A DNA stretch of 34,488 bases, taken from NCBI RefSeq assembly GCF_024642105.1, contig NZ_JAHEBT010000006.1, positions 1 through 34,488 of the forward strand, written 5' to 3'. This document shows, in pieces, positions 1 to 9,437 of the stretch. The position numbers were made by a program, and so were the translations under genes. This DNA comes from Flavobacterium sp. (lineage in GTDB: Bacteria > Bacteroidota > Bacteroidia > Flavobacteriales > Flavobacteriaceae). Each line of letters opens with the position of its first letter. The stretch's first letter is position 1. A model generated the notes under the pieces. It was not told the DNA's origin. It searched no databases and saw only the letters and a list, made by a program, of their open reading frames with translations.

Positions 1-16
1 AAGCGCAAGAGTACAA

Positions 17-352
17 GTGCTTTCATTTTCGATGAGGAAACAAATTAATTTATTTGACTTTGAATCTGGACCCGAAATCAGTTTCAATGGTTTTAAATCC
101 ATTTCGGCTTATCAAGAAAAACTGGATGAATGGTATGTTCAATGCAAAATAGAACTAGAAGATGCTATTACCCAGGAAAGCCATAGGCCTATTGTATTGA
201 AAAAGAATCTAGACCTGGCTAGATTTGAAATCAAAAACTTTAAAAATCGATTTTTCCCAAAGGAGAACGAAATCATATTATTCAATCGTGTCAAATTGAT
301 TAAAACGCCGAGAATTGAAATGCCATCAGATATTTCTTTGAAAAAAAAATAA
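17..352 (+). pseudogene. RteC-like regulator, N-terminal part (frameshifted gene)
   Basis: This is the N-terminal half of an RteC-type protein, the family that regulates excision in Bacteroides conjugative transposons. The frame opens with GTG at 17, has an ATG at 32 and is open to the left edge, so the true start is uncertain and may lie outside the window. The protein is charged and helical, with the family's pattern of acidic and aromatic residues (ENEIILFNRVK). It stops at TAA 350-352, directly after nine A (341-349). A -1 shift on that run enters the frame that carries the rest of the family. The weakly conserved N-terminus alone would not identify it; the call depends on the downstream half. 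It could be a pseudogene, a homopolymer sequencing error or a programmed frameshift. Confidence 0.6.
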
Positions 353-813
353 CTGATTATTTCAAAATTCAAGAACATTTTATTGATCTCTTAGATCATT
401 TATACTCCCATCGTATTCTGTTAATTGACAAATACAATTCCATCAAAGAACCTCAAGTTACCGTTGTTCCAGACTCCCTTCCAACTCAAAAGGAACTCTC
501 GTCATTTCTGAATGGACAACTCAGTTTGTTTCCTGCTAATAGCGGCTTCACTCATCTGAAATGGAATAGAGATAAAATTGAATTCATCGAGCTATTTATT
601 AGTGTACATGAAAGCAAAGCTGTAGTTGGCGCCAATGATAAACCGGTTACCAAAAAGGATTACATGGCCCTGCTGATGTGGTTTTTTAATATTCAAATTG
701 CCCATTGGCATGGGTCATTGAGTTATGGGAAAGATCGTAAGGTGAAACGGGAAAGTGAATATTTAAAAGAGCTAGTGGCTACCTACAACCGGATAGTCAA
801 CAAGGGAAATTAA
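349..813 (+). pseudogene. RteC-like regulator, C-terminal part
   Basis: This frame is open from 319 to the TAA at 811-813. It continues the upstream half after a -1 shift in the A run at 341-349. The last 95 codons (from about 529) resemble the RteC C-terminal domain: a W-x-x-x-K-x-x-F-I-E-L-F segment (KWNRDKIEFIELFISVHESK), then FFNIQI, a basic GKDRKVKRES patch and a final helix. The only possible own start is a TTG at 526 in the middle of the domain, with no good ribosome binding site, so it was probably one gene with the upstream half. An RteC gene just before an excisionase-like gene and a primase fits an integrative element of Bacteroidota. Whether it still works depends on the frameshift. 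Confidence 0.65.
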
Positions 814-826
814 AAAACTTCATTTA

Positions 827-840
827 ACTTAAATTTAAGT
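827..840. promoter_or_regulatory. 14-bp perfect palindrome, possible operator
   Basis: ACTTAAATTTAAGT is a perfect palindrome lying 57 bp before the HTH gene at 898, in the short gap after the RteC-like gene. Its position suits an operator for the HTH-primase operon. The sequence is AT-only apart from two C/G pairs, so chance is a real alternative in this low-GC DNA. Confidence 0.3.
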
Positions 841-897
841 ATGGTAAACGTGTGAGCGCGTCTGAATAATCTTGCCCTGAAATTAAATTTTTAGCGC

Positions 898-1212
898 ATG
901 AATACAGAAAACGAATACACCGAGGAGTTTTGGAAAGAGCAGATCTCTTTATTGAGAACCCAACTACAAAATTTAGAAAATTCAGTTGCTCAATTACTCG
1001 AACAAAACAATTTGATACCGGAAAAGGATAAGTACCTGGATATTACGAGTGCTTGTCATTTTCTTGGGATTGGCAGAAATACAATTTATGCTTTGATGCG
1101 TGAAGGCAAGATTAGCTACACCATACTTGGTAGGCAGCGCCGCATGCTAATTTCAGAATTGAAACGGTATGCGAAAGCTAATTTGATTCATTCTAAAAAA
1201 TCATTGGTATGA
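898..1212 (+). CDS. Helix-turn-helix (excisionase/MerR-like) DNA-binding protein
   Basis: A 104-aa protein. Residues 1-40 form an acidic amphipathic helix, probably for dimerisation. Residues about 46-95 are an HTH_17/excisionase-type winged helix: YLDITSACHFLGIGRNTIYA, then MREGKISYTILGRQRRMLISEL, where the 'L-x-G-R-x-R' turn is typical of the family. In Bacteroidota mobile elements such proteins sit next to primase genes and act as excisionase or as element regulator. The ATG of the following primase overlaps this stop codon (ATGA at 1209-1212), which indicates translational coupling. The HTH identity is firm; a role in excision rather than plain transcriptional control is inferred from context. 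Confidence 0.85.
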   Translation: MNTENEYTEEFWKEQISLLRTQLQNLENSVAQLLEQNNLIPEKDKYLDITSACHFLGIGRNTIYALMREGKISYTILGRQRRMLISELKRYAKANLIHSKKSLV

Positions 1213-3302
1213 ATCAGGCAGCGCTGTCATCAATCAACAAGGAAAGCATTTTGTTGGTCACCAATAAGGGCCTGGATGTTTTCAAATACTTTATGGGTAA
1301 CCGCTTTTCAAAAGTGGGAAAATCCTTTAAAAGCCCTTTTTACAACGACAATAAGGCCTCTTGCTACATTTACTTGGACAAGAAATCCAATCTCTACAAA
1401 TTCAAAGACTTTGGTGATGCAGAATACAGCGGAGATTGTTTCTTTTTTGTAGGTAAAATATTCGGTTATAGCTGCGAAGACCGCACTGATTTTCTAAAAA
1501 TCTTAGAAATCATCGATACAGAACTCAGCCTAGGCCTTAGTGAGCAATCGCTTAAAATTCAAAACCTCCTGGGTAAACATCAGGGAACAATTAATGTGGC
1601 CTCCAAGATTAAATCCATTCATGATGGTTTTGAGACTGCAAAGAACAAACTACCTATCCAATACAAGGAGTTTTCACTTAAAGAACTTGAGTTTTGGAAC
1701 AAATACGGAATCAAAATAGAGGTGCTACAAAAATACAATGTACATTCAATTGAAAGCTATAATGGTATCAGCAAAGAAGGACGGGAGTTCTTACTTACAA
1801 GCAGTCCGGAACAACCTATTTTTGGCTATCAAGGACGCCGGTTTACAAAACTCTACCGCCCATTTTCCAAACTCAGATTTCTTTACACTGGCGAAATCAC
1901 AGAGAATTATGTTTTTGGCTTTGAGCAACTTCCGGTGAGAGGCGACATTCTGTTTATTACCGGAGGTGAAAAAGATGTCTTGAGTTTAGCAGCTCATGGC
2001 CTAAATGCCATTTGCTTGAATAGTGAAACGGCACATATTCCGAAGAATTTACTGCGCGGGCTCAACTACCGCTTCAAGCATATCACCCTACTTTACGACG
2101 TTGATGACACAGGTAAAACATCAATGGAAAGGCTGTGTAAAGAATACAAAAACTACAAAGTCAAGAGTCTTCTCTTACCCCTATCTGGCACCAAACAAGA
2201 GAAGGATGTTTCAGACTTTTTCAAACTCAAGCATTCTGCTGAGGACCTCATGATGCTTTTTATGGAAATGCTTGATTCTATGTATGAAGACACGCTTTCG
2301 GTGATGAGAAGCTGTGAAATTGATTTTAAAAATCCACCGAAGGCTCCCGAACCACTCATTACAATCAATGATGTCACGATCGGAACCCCAGGTAACCTGC
2401 TTTGCATCGCTGGTTCTGAAGGAAGTGGTAAAACCAATTTTCTAGGGGGCATGCTCTCAGGTGCTTTAAAACCTGAAAACACAGTTGTAGACACCTTGGG
2501 TACTTTTGTGCAATCTAATGACGGCAACAAGGCAATTCTGCTTTATGACACTGAGCAATCTGAATTTCAGTTGTACAAGAACATTTCTTACATCATTGAC
2601 CGTTCCAAAAGAGAAAAACCACCTCATTGGTTCAAAGCTTTTGGCTTGGTAGGAATTTCCAGAAATGAACGCATGAACCTCATTCTTGAATCTATGGACC
2701 GTTTGTATTACGAGCACGGCGGAATTCATATGGTGGTTATTGATGGTATTGCCGATTTGCTCAATGGTGTCAACGACGAAGAAAGCTCCGTAAAGCTCAT
2801 AGAAGAATTGTTTAGAATGGCTGCAATTTACAACACGTGCATTCTTTGCGTTGTGCATATGGCGCCATCTGGCATGAAGCTTAGAGGTCACCTCGGATCA
2901 GAAGTACAAAGAAAAGCAGCCGGTATTCTTCTTGTCGAAAAAGAAACAAATAGCAATTGCAGTGTTGTCAAGGCTCTGAAAGTCCGAGATGGATCACCCC
3001 TCGATGTACCGCTCATTCAATTTGGCTGGAATAAAGAACAGGGTCGACATGTTTACCTCGGAAACAAAAGCAAAGAAGAATCAGAATCTCGAAAAATCAA
3101 CGAACTCACCGAAGTTGCCAAAGAAATCTTCACTTCCAAAGCCAACTTAAGCTACACAGAACTACTTGCCGCAGTTATGGAGGCCCTAGATATCAAAGAT
3201 CGCATGGCACGCAACTACATTAAGTTCATGAAAAACAACGGAATCATCGAAAAATCCAACGGAATTACCGTAGAATACTCACTTCCTACCGGATTTTCCT
3301 AA
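1209..3302 (+). CDS. Mobile-element primase-helicase (TOPRIM + RecA/RepA-like ATPase)
   Basis: A 697-aa replication protein. Residues about 30-90 resemble the DnaG zinc-binding fold (SPFYNDNKASCYIYL, then KFKDFG) but lack the four metal-binding cysteines. Residues about 245-320 form a TOPRIM domain with the glutamate in ITGGEKD (about 253) and the acidic pair in LLYDVDDTG (about 297). Residues about 385-600 are a RecA/RepA-like ATPase with Walker A GSEGSGKT (about 402) and Walker B MVVIDG (about 508), followed by a histidine motif (VVHMAP). The C-terminus from about 640 is a winged-helix-like segment. It likely primes and unwinds DNA for replication of the element. The start is fixed by the 4-bp ATGA overlap with the HTH gene. 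No phage or plasmid replication origin was recognised next to it. Confidence 0.88.
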   Translation: MNQAALSSINKESILLVTNKGLDVFKYFMGNRFSKVGKSFKSPFYNDNKASCYIYLDKKSNLYKFKDFGDAEYSGDCFFFVGKIFGYSCEDRTDFLKILEIIDTELSLGLSEQSLKIQNLLGKHQGTINVASKIKSIHDGFETAKNKLPIQYKEFSLKELEFWNKYGIKIEVLQKYNVHSIESYNGISKEGREFLLTSSPEQPIFGYQGRRFTKLYRPFSKLRFLYTGEITENYVFGFEQLPVRGDILFITGGEKDVLSLAAHGLNAICLNSETAHIPKNLLRGLNYRFKHITLLYDVDDTGKTSMERLCKEYKNYKVKSLLLPLSGTKQEKDVSDFFKLKHSAEDLMMLFMEMLDSMYEDTLSVMRSCEIDFKNPPKAPEPLITINDVTIGTPGNLLCIAGSEGSGKTNFLGGMLSGALKPENTVVDTLGTFVQSNDGNKAILLYDTEQSEFQLYKNISYIIDRSKREKPPHWFKAFGLVGISRNERMNLILESMDRLYYEHGGIHMVVIDGIADLLNGVNDEESSVKLIEELFRMAAIYNTCILCVVHMAPSGMKLRGHLGSEVQRKAAGILLVEKETNSNCSVVKALKVRDGSPLDVPLIQFGWNKEQGRHVYLGNKSKEESESRKINELTEVAKEIFTSKANLSYTELLAAVMEALDIKDRMARNYIKFMKNNGIIEKSNGITVEYSLPTGFS

Positions 3303-3784
3303 GAACTTCCTAAATATTACCCCAATATTACCAGTTCAACCCCCATTTTCTGGTAAGAATCCCTCGGTTTTGCTGGGGGATTTGGGTGTTTATTTAGAAA
3401 ATATCCATTCGGAATACAATCTTCATTTGATCAAATTTGAAATTGAATATTTTGAGTTAATCTTTTCAATAATCAATCAGATACAATAGATATGGATTCC
3501 AGCCTATTTTCCAACTCTTTATTTTATAAAAACAAATTAGAACTATTTCTATAATAATAGAGATCATTCTATTTTTTTGTATATTCTATTCAACGATTAA
3601 TTATTCTCAATCCTTTGCTGGGCCAATAATTCTTATTTAAAAAAAGAGAATGGCAAGGGAACAGAAATTTTAAAATAAAAAAATCTTAAAAGATTTCATC
3701 TAATTTCCCCAAAGCGACGAATTTATTTCTTTAAAAAAAGTTGAGAAATAATCTTCAAAAATTTTAAAAGTTATATTATACATC
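3303..3784. other. AT-rich intergenic region, 482 bp
   Basis: No ORF with coding character is visible. It holds a possible terminator hairpin at 3360-3380 and a stretch at 3551-3578 (palindrome TCTATAATAATAGA, then GATCATTCTATTTTTTT) that recurs in variant form upstream of another secreted-protein gene near 11,756-11,773. The promoter of the large secreted protein must be here, but no clear Bacteroidota -33/-7 pair could be assigned. Confidence 0.5.
3360..3380 (+). terminator. Weak hairpin after the primase gene
   Basis: TCCCTCGG and CTGGGGGA flank a TTTTG loop, giving an 8-bp stem with two G-T pairs. It lies 58 bp after the primase stop. The downstream tract (ATTTGGGTG) is not a clean T-run, so termination is only a possibility. 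Confidence 0.3.
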
Positions 3785-6700
3785 ATGAATATTAAAAACC
3801 TCAGACTTACATTATTTTTAGTTTGTTTTACAAATTCCTTGTTAGGACAAGGTACTTTAATAGACAATACTTCACCGGGGGGGGTCTTTGATAAAGTATT
3901 TGATCGTTTTGGCGATAGTGTTAAATTAGGGGATTTGATGATCGATAAACGGGATGGAGTATCAATTAAACATTTAGGCCCTCTGTGTTCGAGTGGATAT
4001 TTTGACTTATATTTCGAGATTGGCTCTGGAATGGAAGGTAATACTCCAATTGAACAAGCGAGAAGAGCTGTCGTTTGTCAAGTTTTTTCAGATATATCTC
4101 AGTTCATTCAAACTCCAAACCCAAATGTACATGTCAACATTTTAATTAGTAATATAAATAATTATATACCAGGTTACAATCCAACTTCGAATCCAAATCC
4201 TGCATCATCAAGTAATATTCTCGGTCTAGCATCTGCTTATTATGTTTTGCCTACTGCAACCATTTCGAATGTTGGTGGTATTGCGGACAATGAAATATGG
4301 AAGACAATAACCTCTGGTGTAGACTCATATACCAACTTTGTTTCTCCATTAATTGTTTCAGGAAATAACTCAAACAATCAAAATAATTTAGGTTTTTATC
4401 ACGGCTATTTGGCATTAAATTTTAGTAATATCGCATACAATTGGCATTTAGATTTATCGCAAAATACGAGTGCTGGGTTATATGATTTATACAGCGTTGC
4501 TTTACATGAAGTAACACATGCATTGGGATTTGCTTCGTTAATTGATGTTAATGGGGATTCAAAATTTGGTTTAAGTTTTCCCTATTACTCAAGATATGAC
4601 CTTCATTTGAAATCCACATCGAATTTACCATTAATTACAAATCAGGGAGGTTGTTCACTTTACAATTACGGATTCAATCCATTACTCTCTCCAAGTATAC
4701 TAACTCCAAACCCATCTAATTGTTCGAGTCAAGTGAAATATGTTGGCTCCATAAGCCAAATCGTTCATACTCCTACTGCTTTTACAAATGGAAGTAGTCT
4801 TAGCCATTTGGATGACTTTTGCCATTTACCAAACAGCTTTCAGAGCAATCAATATTATGTAATGTCATTTGCAAATGGTACTGGACCAAATTACATGAAA
4901 AGATTTTTGAAACAAGAAGAACGAGCGATATTGTGTGATATTGGATATAAGGTTAATCCAACTTTTGGCAACACAGTAAATTTAAACTATGTCAATTACC
5001 AAAACGTAGTTTGTCCCGGTTTAGGTGTTGTAGGTGTAAATGATGGAATTGATGCAAATGGATACTTTCAGTTTATTTCAAATGTCAACACATTAAGCAA
5101 CGTATTTAGTGGGATTATATCGAATGATATTAATACTCATCATTTTGAATGTTTGGAGGTAGTATATGGTAATAGTAATTGTACATTATCTAATTCATCT
5201 GGAACAACTTTTCAATTATTTTCACCCGATCCTGGACTTGTATTGTTAAGATATATCCCTGTATCCATAAATAATGTCAGGGGTAATATAACTTACATAT
5301 ACGTCTACGTAAAACCAGACGATTGTAGCCCATCGGTATGTAATTATTTAAATAACGGTGATTTTGAATTAACTTCTGCATGTGGTCAAATGGGCTACAC
5401 ACTATTGAATAACACTGATTGTTGGATGCCATTTAGTAATTCTCCAGACTTATTTCTAAGAAATTGTAGCGGTCAGAATTTTGGATGGAATTCATTGTTC
5501 AATGTCCCTGCAAATTTTGCAAATACTTCACCTGTTGATTCTTGGAATGGAATACCCAACAATAGCTTCATTGGACTAGCAAGTACATCTACCCATTATA
5601 ACGAATCGGTTCAAACACTATTAAATTCACCAATTCTCCCTAACCATAATTATACAATTAGTATGAAGGTTAGATGCGCCAATCATTACAGTAGTCCATA
5701 TTTACAATTCGGGGCATCAGGACAATTAACAATTGCTGGAACTACTAATTTTGTTTCTCCATATAATATTTCTGAAACAACAATTCCAAATGTTTTACAT
5801 CAGTTACTTAATATACCGATAATCAATCTTAATAATACCTGGCAAACAATATCTATACCATTTACAAATACGTCACAACTTCTAACTCACCTTATTATTT
5901 ATAATTCATCAAATGCAAACGGCGCATCAAACCAGCCTGGTGTTTATTTTTATATTGATGACGTAGAATTAGTCGAAACTCCTCCAAATATGGTTCTAAA
6001 TCTCCCTCCAATTGTCTGTGCAAACCAGACAATAGTGGATTTAATGCAGTATGCACCAAATGCTGGTGGAGTATTCAGCGGACCTGGTGTTTTCTATTCA
6101 GGAGGTAATTACTCTTTTGATCCAAGTATTGCGGGAATAGGTATTCATACATTAACTTACACTTATATAAACAATATAAATTGCACAGTTACCTTAATAG
6201 ATGAAATCGAAGTAATCAATACCAACTTTACTATAAATGCTTCTGCATCAAACCAAACCGTTTGTCCTGGACAAAGCATTACATTGACCGCCACATCCTC
6301 AAACCCTGCCACTTATACATGGAGCCCTGGTAATTTAGTCGGTCAATCAGTAAGTCAAATAATTAATGCAAATACGCTTATAACTCTATCGGCAACAAGT
6401 ACTGAAGGTTGTACTGAAACCACAACAATTCCAATTACTACACTTCAAGTTCCTAATATTCAAATATCTTCTACATTTAATCCAAGCACTATTTGTTCAG
6501 GTCAAACGATAGAATTAAATGCAACAGGTGCAAATTCATATACATGGTCACCTTCGAATGGTCTTTCAACTATTCTTGGTTCAAATACTTTTGCATCGCC
6601 ATTAATTTCAACTAATTATACTGTTACGGGAATAGATAACAACGGTTGTTCAAATACATCCTCTATCAATGTAGTAGTTAATCCTTGTAATGATTGTTTA

Positions 6701-9433
6701 GGAGGCACATTACTGAATGGAAATTTAAATACTTCTCCTCAATCTGGAGCTACTTTAAAAATTGCTAATAATGTTACAATATCTGGCAACGTCACATTTA
6801 ATTTAAATAATGTTAAAATAATGCCTAACGTAACAATTACTGTTCAATCAAATGCTACATTATCTATTAACGGATCGCACCTATATGGTTGTGAAAGTAT
6901 GTGGAACGGGATTGTCGTAGAACAAGGAGGAAAAGTTATTCTACAGCCGGGAACATTGCCTAATGGAAATATTAAAACTTCATTGATAGAAGATGCCATA
7001 ATTGGAATTGACTTTAAACCAATTACTTCAATACAAAGTTCTTTTGTTCTAATTTCAGACAATGCAACTTTTAACAAAAACAAAACTGCCGTAAGAATTC
7101 AAAGTTATTTATTTAATAACCCGTCCTCCGTATTTTTAGTAAAAAACACCCTGTTTACAACTAGGAATCTCTACATTACAAGTACAGCTTTTTGGCCAAA
7201 CACTTCAGTTATTAAAGCATTAAATAATAACCAAAACCCTTTACTTAGTCCTTATATTTCGTCGAATTATGTTATTTCAAATTTGAAATCGCCAAACACA
7301 AATATTAAATCTCAGATTGGATTAGATTTAAACCTAGTTGGATCGACTACAATTTCAACATCAGCGATTTACAATTCAATAATAATTGGTTCACTTATTC
7401 AAAACGAGTATAATGTATTTGACAATTTAAATGTCGGAATAAATAGCTTGAACACTAATTTGAAGGTTCAAAATTCAATTTTTCAATATTCAAATCAAAT
7501 CGTAAATAATCCTACAAATAATGCTTTTCAAAACATTATCTCTCCTACGGAAGGCACTGGCATTGCATGTAAAACAAATGCAACATTTAATAACAAAATT
7601 GATGTTGCTGGAATAACAAATCTACCGAATATGTTTTATGGTTTAAGCGTTGCAGCTTTCGTTGACAATATTAGAGAGGTTTTATTTAACTACAATAATG
7701 TTAGAAGTAATTGGCCAGATTTTCAATTAAACACTTCAAATATAGTTGGTTATAGAGGCGTTTACATACGTGAAAATACTCAATTTCAATCTCTTCAAAT
7801 AAATTTCAACACATTTTATTCGATTAGGAGATGTATTTCTCTTATCTCAAACGTTTCTGGTTTTGCACCAAATATGAGTTTTTCAAATAATTTATTTCAA
7901 TTCAAGCCCGGAATATATTCAGGCAATGTAGTTTCAGAGCACGCTATTTTGTTAGAGAACAGTAATTCCACTAATCAAATGGCTGGTGGAAATCTTTTTA
8001 TCAACAACAACAACATTTATAACGTTAAAATTGGCATCAAAGCTACAAGTTGGAGAAGAATAAATCTTCAAATTAATTCTAATAGCATTTCGTTTTTAGA
8101 ATCTGGTATAAATATAGAAAACTGTATACAGGGCACGACAGCTAATCAGATCAATTTTAACACGGTTAGTGGTTTTTATAACTTTAGCAATAATGAAAAT
8201 TATAGAGCAATATCTGTAAAATCATCAATCGGAAATGTTGTAAGCTGTAATTCAGTCAGTAATTCATATTCTGGATTGTATTTTCATTCTAATTGTAATC
8301 CAACAAAAACTTCAAGAAACAGTATGTCTAATCACAAATATGGTTTTGTCCTGGACAATAATGGAATCATTGGACAACAAGGAAGTGCGATTAATCCAGC
8401 AGACAATATGTGGCTTGGGGTTACTTGGGATCCAACGAACACTATTAATGGTGAATTCAAAACGGCAGCTTTAAATAGCAGTAATTCAGTTTTTTCTAAA
8501 ATGTACATACGTAATTTATCAGGAATATATTCACCTAATGGGTCAACAATTTCAATTAGTTCACTAAACCAGTACTCTATAATTAATCCACCTGCTAGCC
8601 TTATAGTAACAACCACCCCCTCTGCTGCCGTTTCCTGTTCTGTGATCTTAAATCCTCAACCAAGCGCATTAACTACCCCGGACATAATAGATGCATTGGA
8701 AACAATTGCGTCCCAAATTAATGATACGATCTTTAACATCGAGCAGGATGTTTTACTTACTGATCAATTATTTAGAGCACTTGAATCTGACACCACACTT
8801 CTTCAAAATAGTTTTAATCTCAATTCATTTTATGACATAATTAAATTGAGCAATATTGGCGTATTATATGATATCGAGCGAGCATTAGCAACAGATAGTA
8901 TTCAAAATGCCAATAATTTGAATAACAACGTATTACCAGATAATCAAATTGAAGAAAGCTATAAGCTTTATTATGAAGCCTATTCAAATTATCTTAGTGG
9001 CTCATTAAATGAACAGGATAGTATTAATATAATCTCACTTGCTCAAGGATGCCCAACGATTCATGGAAATTCAGTTTATCTCTCTGAGGCTCTTTTTAAC
9101 TATATTTACGTTCAGGATACAACCTTCACTCAATTCTGCCCTGAGAACATTGAAAAATCAAGTCTCACAACTGAGCCAATAGATGAATTTTCATACTTTT
9201 CAATTTATCCAGTTCCTAATAAAGGTGAATTTAGTGTCGATGGACCATTTAAAGAAGGATATCATATTAAAATAATTTCAATGGATAGTAAAGTATTATA
9301 TTTTGAAGAATTATTAAATAACACTGATTTAGTTGAAGTCAGACAACAACTTAGTCCTGGAGCATATTTCCTTATAATTAAGGATGAAAATCAAAATCAT
9401 ATCTTTAGCAATAAATTTATTGTAATTCATTAA
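3785..9433 (+). CDS. Giant T9SS-secreted metallopeptidase / beta-helix surface protein
   Basis: A 1,882-aa exported protein. It has an N-terminal signal peptide (hydrophobic residues 6-20, ending LLGQ) and a metallopeptidase domain to about residue 395 with HEVTHALGF (His 241). A distant SLSHLDD (His about 341), a VMSF Met-turn-like segment and an RAILCDIGY ending match HExxHxxGF peptidases whose third zinc ligand is remote, as in leishmanolysin-like enzymes. Residues about 520-730 look like a carbohydrate-binding-type jelly roll (NNGDFE ... FYIDDVEL). Two Ig-like modules with ICSGQTIELNATG-type starts follow (about 750-980), then an Asn-rich stretch (about 990-1,610) that reads as a right-handed parallel beta-helix. 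A helical spacer leads to a type A sorting domain (FSIYPVPNKGEF to the end). It probably acts outside the cell or anchored to it. Its substrate cannot be read from the sequence. Confidence 0.85.
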   Translation: MNIKNLRLTLFLVCFTNSLLGQGTLIDNTSPGGVFDKVFDRFGDSVKLGDLMIDKRDGVSIKHLGPLCSSGYFDLYFEIGSGMEGNTPIEQARRAVVCQVFSDISQFIQTPNPNVHVNILISNINNYIPGYNPTSNPNPASSSNILGLASAYYVLPTATISNVGGIADNEIWKTITSGVDSYTNFVSPLIVSGNNSNNQNNLGFYHGYLALNFSNIAYNWHLDLSQNTSAGLYDLYSVALHEVTHALGFASLIDVNGDSKFGLSFPYYSRYDLHLKSTSNLPLITNQGGCSLYNYGFNPLLSPSILTPNPSNCSSQVKYVGSISQIVHTPTAFTNGSSLSHLDDFCHLPNSFQSNQYYVMSFANGTGPNYMKRFLKQEERAILCDIGYKVNPTFGNTVNLNYVNYQNVVCPGLGVVGVNDGIDANGYFQFISNVNTLSNVFSGIISNDINTHHFECLEVVYGNSNCTLSNSSGTTFQLFSPDPGLVLLRYIPVSINNVRGNITYIYVYVKPDDCSPSVCNYLNNGDFELTSACGQMGYTLLNNTDCWMPFSNSPDLFLRNCSGQNFGWNSLFNVPANFANTSPVDSWNGIPNNSFIGLASTSTHYNESVQTLLNSPILPNHNYTISMKVRCANHYSSPYLQFGASGQLTIAGTTNFVSPYNISETTIPNVLHQLLNIPIINLNNTWQTISIPFTNTSQLLTHLIIYNSSNANGASNQPGVYFYIDDVELVETPPNMVLNLPPIVCANQTIVDLMQYAPNAGGVFSGPGVFYSGGNYSFDPSIAGIGIHTLTYTYINNINCTVTLIDEIEVINTNFTINASASNQTVCPGQSITLTATSSNPATYTWSPGNLVGQSVSQIINANTLITLSATSTEGCTETTTIPITTLQVPNIQISSTFNPSTICSGQTIELNATGANSYTWSPSNGLSTILGSNTFASPLISTNYTVTGIDNNGCSNTSSINVVVNPCNDCLGGTLLNGNLNTSPQSGATLKIANNVTISGNVTFNLNNVKIMPNVTITVQSNATLSINGSHLYGCESMWNGIVVEQGGKVILQPGTLPNGNIKTSLIEDAIIGIDFKPITSIQSSFVLISDNATFNKNKTAVRIQSYLFNNPSSVFLVKNTLFTTRNLYITSTAFWPNTSVIKALNNNQNPLLSPYISSNYVISNLKSPNTNIKSQIGLDLNLVGSTTISTSAIYNSIIIGSLIQNEYNVFDNLNVGINSLNTNLKVQNSIFQYSNQIVNNPTNNAFQNIISPTEGTGIACKTNATFNNKIDVAGITNLPNMFYGLSVAAFVDNIREVLFNYNNVRSNWPDFQLNTSNIVGYRGVYIRENTQFQSLQINFNTFYSIRRCISLISNVSGFAPNMSFSNNLFQFKPGIYSGNVVSEHAILLENSNSTNQMAGGNLFINNNNIYNVKIGIKATSWRRINLQINSNSISFLESGINIENCIQGTTANQINFNTVSGFYNFSNNENYRAISVKSSIGNVVSCNSVSNSYSGLYFHSNCNPTKTSRNSMSNHKYGFVLDNNGIIGQQGSAINPADNMWLGVTWDPTNTINGEFKTAALNSSNSVFSKMYIRNLSGIYSPNGSTISISSLNQYSIINPPASLIVTTTPSAAVSCSVILNPQPSALTTPDIIDALETIASQINDTIFNIEQDVLLTDQLFRALESDTTLLQNSFNLNSFYDIIKLSNIGVLYDIERALATDSIQNANNLNNNVLPDNQIEESYKLYYEAYSNYLSGSLNEQDSINIISLAQGCPTIHGNSVYLSEALFNYIYVQDTTFTQFCPENIEKSSLTTEPIDEFSYFSIYPVPNKGEFSVDGPFKEGYHIKIISMDSKVLYFEELLNNTDLVEVRQQLSPGAYFLIIKDENQNHIFSNKFIVIH

Positions 9434-9437
9434 ATCA

